Assembly (NCBI RefSeq): GCF_018320785.1
Contig: NC_054867.1
Coordinates: forward strand, 55,737,276 to 55,801,275
DNA from: Cheilinus undulatus
Lineage: Eukaryota; Chordata; Actinopteri; Labriformes; Labridae
Reading direction: 5' to 3'
DNA: 64,000 bases
Both the position numbers and the translations under genes were made by a program. The notes beneath the pieces were generated by a model that had not been told where the DNA came from, ran no database searches, and saw only the letters and a list, made by a program, of their open reading frames with translations. Shown here piece by piece: positions 1-10,661 of the stretch; the stretch's first letter is position 1; each line of letters begins with the position of its first letter.

Positions 1-1685
1 TCACTTAAATACATAAAAGTGTGCATTTGTTTTAAAGTAGTAACAATCCTTTTATTCATCCATAGGGGGCGCCCCCTCTAAGGAGTCAGCCATCTTGGAT
101 GTTTGTGTGTTTTTACAGAAAGGAAAAATCTAACGTTCCCACATTTTACACACTGCACCTTTAATTCAGTGTTGAAACAGCAGAATTAAAGTTAATTAGC
201 TGATAGATGCTTATATGATGATGTGTTTATGGTCAGTTCGGTAAAAATGACTGTTAGGCATCTGTAAATAAAACGTCACCGTGTGTTCAGATCTCACATC
301 AAGAAAACAGAAACTTAAAGCTGCAAACATGAGAAATGTCTGTTATTTTAACCAACAAACAAATATATAACTGAACTGATATCCTCCAACCACCAAAAGT
401 ACTGATAGTACCAATCAGGACTCAGATTCAGAAGAGGGTACAGGCATCAGTACTGGGTGACTGGTCCCTCCTTCCCTGCAGGATTCTCTATGAAGCGTTG
501 TTTTAAGCTTTGCAGCCTAGACTCTGTTTTCTTTGGCATAACTCAGAGAAATGATGAAGTCAGTGAAGTGCCGTCTAAAACTCCGTTTCAGTGGTGATGT
601 GAAAGTGATAATATTGTTTCATTTTTCATTTTTGTCTCCATATTCTGACATCAGGCTGTCTCTGATACCGTTCTGACAGAAATCCTGCAGAAACACCCCA
701 GACGTCACTCCATCAGCTGGTCCCATCATGAATGAGACAGGGTCTAGACAAACACCTCAGTCTACAAACCCCACAACAACACGCACACACACTCTCAACC
801 CCCTACACGACACAAACACACATGACACAGACGCTCCTGACCGTGGGCTTGACCCCTGCAGACATCTATAGGTGGGACTGTCTGCCTGTGTTTGCCCTCT
901 GGCCCAGAGGAAACAGCTGGGACCACGTCATTAGCATCCACAGACTCACGCCGTGACCCCGCCCCCCTGCTTACATCACTCAGAATGATCATTAGACATT
1001 TAAATATTCAAACACAGCCAAACCATTCTCATTATAAAAGCTCTGACGCACAAACCACGCTCTGACCCAGCCTATCAGAAACACACAAACACACCACAGC
1101 AGTGTCTAGACAGAACAGCAGGCTAGAAACACACACACACACACTCAGAAGTCAGCTCTTTCTGCACAATCATAACATGACTAGAAAGCTCACAGTATGT
1201 GATTCAGCTCCATTTATGCTGTTTGCCATGCCACTGGTCTGATTAGTCAGATTTTAAAGCTCTGACTCTGGGAGTTACAGTCAGGAATCATGGACTACTC
1301 TGTGTTATTGTGACGTAACTGCCTCAGCTTTGGTCTGTGCTCACACAAGGACATTAGCAGGCAAACCACAGAGAGTGATGCGTGAGGAAAACTCGCTCAG
1401 ATCTGAACGTCCTGCGGGAAAAAATCCCATGATTAAATCAATCAATCTTTATTTGTATATGCCTGTTCATTACCAGAGTTACCTCATGACTTTACACAGA
1501 GGTCAGGTCTAGACTGTGCTCTCTAGTATTCACAAAGACCCAGTATCAGTCCACCATGAGCTCACACTGACATGTAGCAAAGCTACAGCAGAAAGCTGAA
1601 GCAGAACCAGACTCATGTAGGAGAGCCGTCTGCTGAAGCCGTGTGGAGGTGGGAGTGCATAAGACAAGAAATTCATAAATGGAAC
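1..1685. other. Intergenic stretch, no gene seen
   Basis: I see no credible coding exon here. The stretch holds a short CA run near 1126-1144, a LINE-tail-like patch (TCAATCAATCTTTATTTGTA) near 1437-1457, and three copies of the palindrome GTCTAGAC at 742-749, 1104-1111 and 1507-1514. The small open frames contain low-complexity His/Thr-rich translations of CA-rich DNA and are not believable proteins. Confidence 0.6.
742..1514. promoter_or_regulatory. Cluster of three palindromic Smad-box motifs
   Basis: GTCTAGAC, the palindromic form of the Smad3/4 GTCT/AGAC box, occurs at 742-749, 1104-1111 and 1507-1514. Two further copies lie at 15155-15162 and 50661-50668. One chance copy of any 8-mer is expected in about 65 kb, so three within 0.8 kb is notable. 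The nearest recognised gene is pmepa1, about 27 kb away and known in mammals as a TGF-beta/Smad target. Enhancer function is only an inference. Confidence 0.3.
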
Positions 1686-1693
1686 ATTTAGAC

Positions 1694-2119
1694 CAGTGAT
1701 ACTCAGCGTGTGGCTCCTCTGTGATGATTTGTGGCTCTTTTCTGTCTTAATCTGAAACATTATTCCCATTTTTGACACTTCTTTTTGTCACTTTTTTCCT
1801 GCTTTTTACAAATTTTTTCCCCCCTTTGTGCCTATTTTTGCCACTTCTCACCCATTAAAGGTGAGAAGTGGCATTAAATTCCACTTGGTTCCCATTTTTC
1901 CACCTTTTTTCTGATTTTTGTCCATTTGAGTCACTTTTCGCTCATTTTTTGCCACTTTCTGCCCTTTTTTGCAACTTTTCTCCCTGTGTTTGCTGCTTTT
2001 TGACCTCTTTTACCACCTTTAACATATTTTACTTGCCCCTTTAACCACTTATATTGTGACTCTTGAAAATGTATTTTTCCCTATATGGCTCTTTGGTTGA
2101 GCAGAGTTGAGTAACACTG
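1694..2119. mobile_element. hAT-type non-autonomous element (CAGTGATACTCA family), copy 1
   Basis: The termini are inverted: the left end reads CAGTGATACTCA, and the complement of the right end reads CAGTGTTACTCA. They are flanked by 8-bp direct repeats, ATTTAGAC at 1686-1693 and ATTTAGAG at 2120-2127, differing by one base. An 8-bp target duplication is the hAT hallmark. The interior is degenerate T-rich sequence with repeated CACTTTT/CCATTTTT words and no transposase. A second, inverted copy lies in pmepa1 intron 1 at about 32112-32788. Confidence 0.8.
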
Positions 2120-2127
2120 ATTTAGAG

Positions 2128-3939
2128 AACGAGGTAAATGTATGGCTGTCCAGGCGTAAATCCATCTAAAACCTGGCTTTAATGTCAGTAATAATGGTAG
2201 CATGTGGAGAATAAACAATAAAACCTGGCTGAGAGAAGACTGAACTTCCTGATATTAGCATTAGCAGCAACAATGATGCTGGAATAGAGAGGACTGATAT
2301 GTGTGGTTGTAGCAGCAGAGGCTGGGCAACTCTTAAACCGTGTCCTAACAGCACGCTAGCGTCCGACATAGCGCAGCATCACACGCTTGCTGTCCACACT
2401 GCTCCATGAAAAACAAAATCTCTGCCTGGAGATTTCAGTTTTCCCTTGTAAGAACTTTATGACAGGGCTTTTATTTTGAAAGCAGAGGAGGAAACACGGT
2501 GTTTGTAGCGTTGAGCCTCTAACGGCAGTGAGTTTTATAGTCTGACTGCTCGCCAGTGTCGGAGTGAAATATGAGGATGGGTGGGCTCAATCAGGGCTTT
2601 TCCACTAGGACTTTTGCCCAGCCAACTTTGGGCTGACTCACTTTTCCATCACCAGTTTAGCCGTGCCCAAACAACCCAAAATGGTCCTGCTCTGGAGCAC
2701 GGCCCGAGCACCTGCCCCGCTTACAGTGGCCAACCAGACAGCACTTCTTCTTCTAGTGGAACAAAACAATGCTAGCTTTAACGCCGCGTTGTCAGCTCCA
2801 GATACGCCCTCATATCGGTACCTCAGTCATGGTGATAAAGCCGCAGTGAGCTGCCATGCCGAGTCAAACCAAGTAGAGCCAAGAATGAGCTGCTGTCTCT
2901 CACATTAGACCGCCATGCTAGCAGCGGCATCGAGGTTGAAACTCTCTGAGATTACACCCAGAAAATCCTGTTTGATTATGAAACGACTCTGGAGATAGAG
3001 TAGCTTCTGTCTTCATATTCTAGTAATGACTGATTCATGATCAGTCAGGACGTCCTGGTTAATTGGTTTTCCCAACAGTCACCAACATGTTGTTTTGTGC
3101 GCAGAGTGTCAGAGTCGACCTGAAGGCCTTAGAAAGAGGAATAAAGCAAAAGTCTGATCACAGAAAGAACAAAAATGATCCTCCTCTATGAGCGGGATGG
3201 TTAAGTAAAGGGGGTTTAGCTGTAGGAAGTGACACTGAGCCAACAGGTTCCTTTAATAATCTCCCGTCACACCTGAGCTGACAGATTCTTGGCAACTTGA
3301 GAAACACAATCGCTGCTCGCTTTGTGACCGAGCGTCTCAGAGCGGCGAGGGCGGGCCCTGCCAGCTGGCACACAAACCCAAACACTAACATATGTAAGTA
3401 TGAGGCCCACACTGAGGCTCTGAGCCAGTTTCCCAGCATGTTTACCATCAACGCGTCCATTAAGGTCACCACTAACCCTGCCATGGTAAACATGAGTGAC
3501 TCTGACGCTGCAGAGGAAGGAAGGCGGGACGTCTTTAATGCACAGAAATGCAGAGGCTTAGGTAAACGCCTCATACTGCTGCATTTATTTAGAGCTTCTG
3601 TAGGGAGGAGTCGCACCTCTGTGTGCCTTTTATTACCGTTTGATCATTATTATTTGAAACACTTTCAGCGCTTTAACTGTAGCACTTTGTATTTTTGATT
3701 GATTGATTGTACTGTATTCATAAATTTTAAGCCGTATGAATTAATGTTTGTTTAATTTTGTGACCTGCCAAGGAACAACAGATGCAAATTAGCAGTTTTG
3801 TTAACTCTGGCACATTTACAATATGTACCCTATGCGTTTGTACGTTAATGTGCACTGTCCCTTTTAAATAAATAAATTTAATGTTTTTAATAAATAAAAA
3901 TAAATAAATAAAAATAATGTTTTCTTACCAAGTAGATTC
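2128..3939. other. Intergenic stretch with a possible hAT remnant
   Basis: No gene is supported. About 2593-2880 resembles a familiar fish repeat (GGGCTTTTCCACTAGG start, GAGTCAAACCAAGTAGAGCC end) and may be a decayed hAT-like element; I could not fix its termini. About 3150-3620 is higher in GC, with open frames on both strands (152 and 133 residues). Neither resembles a protein I know. It ends in TTTATTTA/AATAAA-rich sequence near 3840-3910. Confidence 0.4.
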
Positions 3940-3947
3940 ACTTAGAC

Positions 3948-4865
3948 CAGGGATGCCAAACTGAATCACAGCAGGGACCGAATTCTGAATTTGGGTCCAA
4001 CCTGAGGGCCGAGCAGGGTCCAAGTTTAACCATAAACTCTCAATCCTATATTTCAACAGCAATGAATTATGGGGGAAAACACCTTAGCACTGATGATGAT
4101 GAAGGATTCTGAGACTGAAAAGGTCAAAATGATTCATTAAAGGGCTCATAATCTGAGAAAAAAATTCAAAATTATTAGCTCAAAAGGTTTAAAACATGAC
4201 ACTTAAAGTCAAAATTAAGTTTTTTTTAAAGGCAAATATATGAGGTAGAAAGTTCAAATCATGATTCTTAACAGTCAAAATATGAAATAAATTCAAAGTC
4301 ATCATTTTAACATGTCAGCGTGAGAAAAAACATTTTGAGTTTTAAAGGTCAAAATATGGCTTAAAATTTAAAAATAAGGGTCTAAGAGGTCAAATTATGA
4401 GATAAAAGTCAAAGTAAGGAGCTAGAAATATCAAAATATGAAAAAAAATCATAATCATGAGTTTAAAAGTTAAAAATATTACTTAAAAATTTCAAATTGA
4501 GGATCTAAAAGGTAAAAAAATAAGATAAAAAGTAAAAATTGTGAATTGAAAATGTCAACATTTAAAATAAAAAGTCAAAACCAAAACTTTGCATCATAAC
4601 TGAGCGATACAAAATTAAGAATATAAATGTATTTTAACACATTCCTGACTTTTATTTAATTATTTTAGCTTTTTACTTTTTCTAATGATTAACAAGGATA
4701 TTTAAAATCATCATCATGGTTAAGTTTACATTTTAAACTGGAGGAAATCTGCAGACCTCGAACCAGTGGGTCAGTTATAATAAAGAAATGATAGGATCTG
4801 GTGGGCCGGGTGTTACTGTGCCAGGGGCCGGATTTGGCCCCAGGGCCTTGAGTTTGACAACCCTG
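3948..4865. mobile_element. hAT-type non-autonomous element with CAGGG termini
   Basis: The left terminus CAGGGATGCCAAACT is matched by the complement of the right terminus, CAGGGTTGTCAAACT. The flanks carry an 8-bp target duplication, ACTTAGAC (3940-3947) against AGTTAGAC (4866-4873), seven of eight identical. The subterminal GGGCCGG/CCGGATTTGGCCC blocks are characteristic of a very common vertebrate hAT MITE. The core is AT-rich quasi-tandem AAAAGTCAAAATATGAG-like sequence and carries no transposase. Confidence 0.82.
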
Positions 4866-5216
4866 AGTTAGACAGACCTGGAGAGTCAGAAAACCTTAGT
4901 GGTGTAATGACGTCCACTCCGAGTGTTTGAGTATTAAATAGGAGGAATTATTGGCTTTCTGGGACTTGAGTGTCTGATCCTCCATAGGTTTAAATAATGG
5001 TGACAAACGTCTTTATTGTCCTCGTTTCACATGATCAATGATTCACTGACAGTCAGAAATTCAGTCTTCAAACCGCTGAAACGGTTCAAATCTCTTGTTT
5101 CCAGCTCCTCTTTCTTTTTCAACCTTTCTCTCTTTGCCTCTTTTGTTCGTTTTTGTCGCAGCGATCTTGTTTGGGTTTTTGTGCTGAACTGTTTTGTCTG
5201 AGGAGGAGGTTATCTC

Positions 5217-5240
5217 GCTCGCTCTCTCTCTCTCTCACAG
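5217..5240. repeat. CT microsatellite
   Basis: A short tract of CTCTCT with two CG interruptions. No coding context is visible around it. Confidence 0.7.
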
Positions 5241-5423
5241 ACACAGAAATGAGGGCGAGTTGATTCACGTCGAGGATCATTATTTAAGCAGAGGAAGAAA
5301 AGCTCTTTTCAGAGCCAGGTGTTTCTTCTCCAGCGAGCCGCAGGTGAAGCTTTCTAAACCGTTACTGTGGTGAAACCAAACATCAAAGCGCCGCGTTTGT
5401 GTTCGCTGTTTCTCATAGAACTG

Positions 5424-5580
5424 CGACCACTTTATTAGGTATACCTGTTCAACTGCTCATTAACACGTTTATTTGGCAGGCTTTCATATTGTTTACGCCA
5501 GATTCTGACCCCTTCAGGTATCCTCGCATAAATGGAGACTCCTCAGACCAGGAAACGTGCTTCTAAATCTCACCAGGAGT
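5424..5580 (-). mobile_element. Internally deleted Tc1-like transposon fossil
   Basis: The left part carries the CCACTTTATTAGGTATACCT terminal sequence typical of a widespread fish Tc1 family. After about 45 bp the sequence jumps to what reads, on the - strand, as the transposase segment around the first catalytic Asp (a WSDES-like context followed by a GRVRIW-like context). The rest of the element and the second terminus are absent, so this is a deletion relic. The assignment rests on memory of the family consensus. Confidence 0.65.
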
Positions 5581-5761
5581 GACCTGTTTGATTCATTTTT
5601 ACTGTAAGATGTTGATCTGGCGTGCAGTGAGGCCAAATAGTCTGATGAATCATGATACACACTGAGAAACCCAGACTGTGGAAGTCAGTGTAAAGGATGA
5701 GGCCATGGCTAGGGATGGGGATCAAGTTTTTGATATTGAGGCCATTTTTGATGCTCCTTAT

Positions 5762-6912
5762 TAGGGCTGGGCAGTCAATCCAAATGTTGATTAAATCACA
5801 ATGTGACCTATTGCAATTTTCAAACCACAGAGGGTGCAATATGTCTTTGACCTGAAATGTGTTTTGAAATAGCAGTTTAATACATTTTTGTAAGCAGAGG
5901 TGTTTTGCTCTACACATAATGCAAACATTCAAGTGCCAATATTTTCTAGAATAATTGACAAAAGTTCCTACTTTCCTTGTTTTTTGTATATTTTTGTCTT
6001 CTCCAAAATAAGAAATCTATAAAATCGCCACTCCCTTCATTACAATTCATATCAAATTAACAATATAGGACAAAATAAGTGCAATGAGACATTTTTGTTG
6101 GATTGATTTGAATTTTGGGGGGATTTTTGCTTTGAAATTTTTAGCATTTTTGCAGAAATAAGTTAAATGCATTTTGCCATTTTAAGGAATTTGATTTGAA
6201 TTTTGTGTGTGTGTGGGGGGGGGGGGGGGGGGTTACTTTGAAAATGTAAAATATCTTCTTGAAAATTTGATGCATTTATTTGTACATTTTTGAGAATTTG
6301 ATTTAAATTTCTCTGTAAATTAGTTAAGAAATTTTTTGGTATTTTTATGGAAATTTTTAACATTAATTTGTAAATTTTGGGGAATTTGATTCAAATTTCC
6401 AATAGAACTAGCTTTGAAACTTTTAGGTAATTTCATGAAAATTTGAGGAATTTATGTGTAAATTTATAAGAAGTGGATTTGATTTTATGGGGAGGGGATG
6501 CTTTGAATTTTTTTAGTATTTTTATGAAAATTTAGGAATTTATTTGTACATTCTGGGGAATTTGATTTGATTTTTTTGGGTGGTGGGGCAGGTTTTTCTA
6601 ATTATTAGTTCTTCTCTTAGAATTTTTGAGCATTTATTTGCGGATTTTGGTAGATTTGATATACATTTCTAGGGGAAATAGCTTTGTAATATAGAATGGT
6701 TTATAACAGGGCTGTTGAATTTAGGGCCCGTGGGCCAACTTTGGCCCACGAGCTATTATTTTTGGCCTGCTGCCCATGTTTAAATTTTTTTTCTTTTTAA
6801 TTATTATTTTCCCACTGCCAGCAACCTGAAGAATAATCACGTTAAATTGCAATCGCAATGTTGGGTGAAAAAAAATCTCAATTCGATTATTTTCCCAAAT
6901 CCTTCAGCCCTA
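5762..6912. mobile_element. hAT-type MITE, TAGGGCTG family, copy 1
   Basis: The element begins TAGGGCTGGGCA and ends TTCAGCCCTA. It is flanked by a perfect 8-bp target duplication CTCCTTAT at 5754-5761 and 6913-6920. The ends contain 'TTGCAATTTTCAAA' and 'AATTGCAATCGCAA' blocks shared with copies at 29166-29721 and 29887-30422. The core is a long degenerate array of GGAATTTGATTTGAATTTT-like units, including a GT/G-run at about 6205-6232. Near the right end (about 6714-6775) is a fragment resembling another hAT MITE (GGGCCCGTGGGCC). No transposase is present. Confidence 0.85.
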
Positions 6913-6987
6913 CTCCTTATCAATACTACTAGGGATGTCCCAGTTTTTTTATATTTTACTCTGTACCTTTAAAAGAAGTTGCACAAA

Positions 6988-7073
6988 GGGTGCAGATAGC
7001 CCAGTGGTCAGGGCACGCCCATGTATTTGGGCAACCTGGGTTCAAGCCTGGCTGTTCCTGCATGTCTCTGAGC
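6988..7073 (+). mobile_element. tRNA-derived SINE head
   Basis: The stretch has an A-box-like TAGCCCAGTGGTCAGGG (about 6997-7013), a B-box-like GGGTTCAAGCC (7038-7048), and the downstream TTCCTGCATGTCTCTGAG sequence typical of a common fish tRNA-SINE. It does not fold as an intact tRNA gene and lacks a clean acceptor stem. The 3' body and tail are not clearly delimited. Confidence 0.6.
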
Positions 7074-7079
7074 GTGTGT

Positions 7080-8585
7080 GCAGTCATACGACCAAAACGT
7101 CAAATAAGACAGAAATCCATGTGGCCAGTCAGGCGCTGCTGGTCAGTCTGTGATTGTCCATCATGTCCCCTGTACGCTGCACGACAAACAACGCACAGTC
7201 AGGTCAAAAGTCAGCATTTGTGTCCGAATTGGCTGAAACACATTGTAACGTTGGCTGCACAATGCACGCCCAGCCTAATGAATCTTGCTGCAGCGCTGCT
7301 CTAAACAATGAGGAGGATGACCGTCCTGCAGCAGCTGAAGTCACTGTTATGAGTGCATGCTTCTCCCAGCAGCAGTCTCAGCCAACAGTCCTGCATTTTG
7401 GTTTCATTTCTAGCACAATGCTGATTTCCTGAGCTTTGCAAGAACTGATGTATTTCTGCAGCAGTGATATAATAAAAAGATGTTACATCAGAAAATGCCC
7501 AGGACTCTCTAAGAGTATCCAGAGGCTCAAACATTTTTGATGTCTGTGCTTTAAGAATGCAGCATCAGGAGTCCACAGAACCAGGTTCTGACCCCAGTTC
7601 CCAGCCCTGACTAGATGTGTTGTATTCATAACCACGCTCAGACATATTAACACACATCCAGGGTCAGACATTCAGAGCATTCAGACATTGTTGTGTCTCG
7701 CCAGGTGTGTGTTCGAGTGTGTGCTAGGACCGGCTGAGCTGGTTTTAGTTTGGCAGTAAAACTCTGTTTGGACAAGAACAGCATGTCTGGCTCTCACACA
7801 CTCTCTCACACACACTAACACACACTTCCCCTCGCCCTCCTCCTGTGCAGACCGATCTTTCACACGACCGCCTTCACTTTATCTAACACACTCACACACT
7901 TGCAGTTTTAGCATAACAGGTTTGTCCTTGAATATTTTTGTCTGAGTTTTCACCACTTTAAAGAGTCGGTCTAAAAAACTTCAAACAGAGAAGAGAAAAG
8001 GAAAAAAATATCTTCACAAACTCTGCAGAGGTGGGACTTTGGGTCATTAGGAAACTCGTGAATCAGGTTAAGACCTTCACAAGCTTTGGGAAGAAAATAT
8101 TCAAATACTGGATAATGAATGCAGAAAAGTTCTGCAGAAGTGAAGGTTTATGATGGAGACTGGTGAACTATGCAGGGGGATGTTTTATTAAAGTTAAGGC
8201 TGTTTCCTCACAAACATGAATTTACTCAGAGTAATCCTTATGAAGAAAGCCTGGGCATGGCTGCTAACGTTAGAGAGGGGTTCAGAAAGAAAGCATGGAC
8301 TGCTGAAGAACACCAAGAAGAATAGTAACACGGAACAGCAAGAAACAACACGATAGACGCTACGCTAGCTATCATTACTGATGCTAATGCTCTAAAGGCT
8401 CTGTGTGGATGTACGGTAGAGGAGCTGGTCCCTTCCTGTTAACAAACCCCTAAAGCCATTGTTCTTTAGCGCACACTTTATAAATACGCTCCAGGATGCA
8501 CATATTTATTTTCCTTTTATTTGTTTTATTTATTTAATGATTCTTCGAAAGAGGAGATTTTCATTTCTGTGTTCGTTGTTGGTCA
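7080..8585. other. Intergenic stretch, nothing recognised
   Basis: Unremarkable single-copy-looking DNA with CACACA-rich patches near 7796-7830. Short open frames occur on both strands, but none shows a domain, a consistent splice context or a compositional coding signal. Confidence 0.5.
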
Positions 8586-8589
8586 TGTG

Positions 8590-10015
8590 GCTGGTGGAGT
8601 GGTTAGCTGATTAGTTAGTTTGTTGGTCAGTTAAATAAATGATTGGTTGGTTTTTATACTGATTTATTGGCTGATTAATTGGTCGTTTCCTTGATCGGTT
8701 CACTGAATGGTTTGTTGTTTGACCAGTCGGTTGACTGGTTGGCAGATGATTGATTGACTGGCTGGTTGGTTGGTTGGTTGGTAGACTGATTGGTTAATTG
8801 GTTAGTTTGGCTAGTTTGTTGAGTGATTCATTGATTGGTTGGTTGGATTAGAGTTTGGCTAGTTGATTGGTTGGTTGATATGATGGTTGGTTGATTTGTT
8901 GATGTGTTGGTTGGCAGATTAATTGGTTAATTTGTTAGTAGGTTGGCTTATAAACTAGCTGGTTTGTTTGCTAGTTGGTTGGTTAGTTGGTTGATGGATT
9001 TTTTCATTTGTTTGGTTTGTTGGTTGGTTGGTAGTAGCTGTGTTTCCATTACTCTTAGAAATGTGCAAAATCTAAATAGTGCAATAAAAAAATGGCAATG
9101 GAAACACCTGAATTTCAAAAAAACCTCTCAAATATCGCAAAAAAGTTTTACGCTCCCCTAATGAGGTTTTTCAGACGTTTCGATATAGAAATCACAAAAG
9201 TTTAATGGAAAAACTTTTCCCGCATTTACAAGTCATGGGATGTGACGTACGGTGTCACATGACCAGTCACTCCGAGACAACATGGCGCGGTACGTGTAGA
9301 CAGAAGAAGAGACGAGACTTTTCTTACCATCATACTTCTAGCCTTACACGTGGCTTTTGCCGTACGTACGGACTTTACCTCTGAACGATCATGCCTTCGT
9401 CTTTTGTTGAAAATTATCAAGGCAACCGCCATAGATGTAACCAAAACCGTACCAACACGCAACAGGTGTTGAGCGTCAAGCTTCCCTGCTGCAGATTCAC
9501 GCGAGATGAGATTTTACGAGAATTTCAAGGTCTATGTCCAAAACTTCCTTCAATGGAAACGCATTCAAAGCACAATTGTTCTTGATCGAAATTTAAGAAA
9601 TATCACTTTTATTTTGCAAAAAACTGTAATGGAAACCCAGCTACTGATTGGTTGATTTTTAATTGGTAGATTAATTGGTTAGTTTGTTAGTTGGTTACTT
9701 GATTGATTGGTTGATTGGTGTGTTGGTTGATTGACAGAATTGTTTGCTCGTTGGTTTGTTAGTTGGTTAATGGATTTGTTCATTTGTTTGGTTTGTTGGT
9801 TGGTTGGTTGGTTGATTAATAGATTGGTAATTTGTTTGCTGACTGGTTAGTTGGTTGATTGATTTGTTGGTTAGTTTATTGATCTGTTCATTGATTAGTT
9901 GGATGGTTGTTTATCTGGTTGTTTGGTTGATTTGGTGGTTGATTGCTTAGTTAATAGATTGATTTGTTGGCTGGTTGATTGATTGATTGATTGACTGACT
10001 CATTGATTGATTTAT
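8590..10015 (+). repeat. Degenerate GGTT/GATT tetranucleotide quasi-repeat
   Basis: The + strand is dominated by TTGGTTGGTTGATTGATTGG-like words, almost lacking C, for about 820 bp outside an inserted element. The block is split by a MITE at 9033-9645, showing the repeat is older than the insertion. Repeated GG doublets separated by TT could in principle form two-tier quadruplexes. The translated Leu/Val/Trp-rich frame around 8943-9161 is a by-product of the repeat. Confidence 0.85.
9033..9645. mobile_element. MITE with AGTAGCTG.GTTTCCATTAC inverted termini
   Basis: The left end AGTAGCTGTGTTTCCATTAC is an inverted match, one mismatch, to the right end (complement AGTAGCTGGGTTTCCATTAC). It sits inside the GGTT quasi-repeat, which resumes immediately on both sides. 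Internal blocks ATGGAAACACC and AATGGAAAAAC repeat the terminal word. No transposase frame exists. The target duplication could not be separated from the terminus, so the superfamily is unassigned. Confidence 0.7.
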
Positions 10016-10315
10016 GATCTGTGCTGTTTAAACTCAGATTGACTTGACTCAAACTTGATAAATAGTTAAGGAAACATAAAATAAATCTGCTAAGACAGTA
10101 ATCTTTTGAAAGCTAAAAGGGACGACTAGTGATCAAACATGAAGACAGAAATAAAAGCGTCATGGTGTGGATGTTATGAATGTTTAGGCTGTGTTGGTCC
10201 TTTGTTACTAACCTTATGCTCTGTGGATCTGTGCCTGTGTATAAGCAGCCAGACTGTAGACTGTTAATGGTTACTGGTATGTCTGGCATCATACTGGATA
10301 AGAGCCATCATACTA

Positions 10316-10328
10316 CCCCCCCCCCCCC

Positions 10329-10364
<36 letters not shown>
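10316..10364. repeat. Compound C-run and AC microsatellite
   Basis: Sixteen consecutive C residues pass directly into about sixteen AC dinucleotides. This produces spurious Pro- and His/Thr-rich open frames. Confidence 0.95.
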
Positions 10365-10367
<3 letters not shown>

Positions 10368-10635
10368 CTGTCTACATGTGACCTGCCCAGTGCGACTCTG
10401 TCTGACTTCCCTCTCTCTTTCACATTTAAATGAACAGTGTGTGCATGTTTGTGTGTGTGAGTGTGTGTGAGGGGGTGTGAGACGACAGGGGGAGTCTAGA
10501 TCCTTCTGGCTAGAATTCTAATGAGGAGAACACACACACACTCACAGCGAGCCAGACGAGCAGCTGATAATGAGGTTTGATTTTCATATGTTTCAGACAG
10601 AACGCTCTGCAGGTCAGCCAGCACAAAGACCAGCA

Positions 10636-10661
10636 GTGTGTGTGTGTGTGTGTGTGTGTGT
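10636..10661. repeat. GT microsatellite
   Basis: An uninterrupted run of about thirteen GT dinucleotides. Confidence 0.95.

Noticed and set aside
732..956. Open frames through CA-rich DNA (and the overlapping - strand frame 795-992)
   Set aside because: Composition is driven by CACACA repeats. No domain, and both strands are open alike.
6988..7073. Functional tRNA gene
   Set aside because: A and B boxes are present, but the acceptor stem does not pair and the downstream sequence is that of a SINE.
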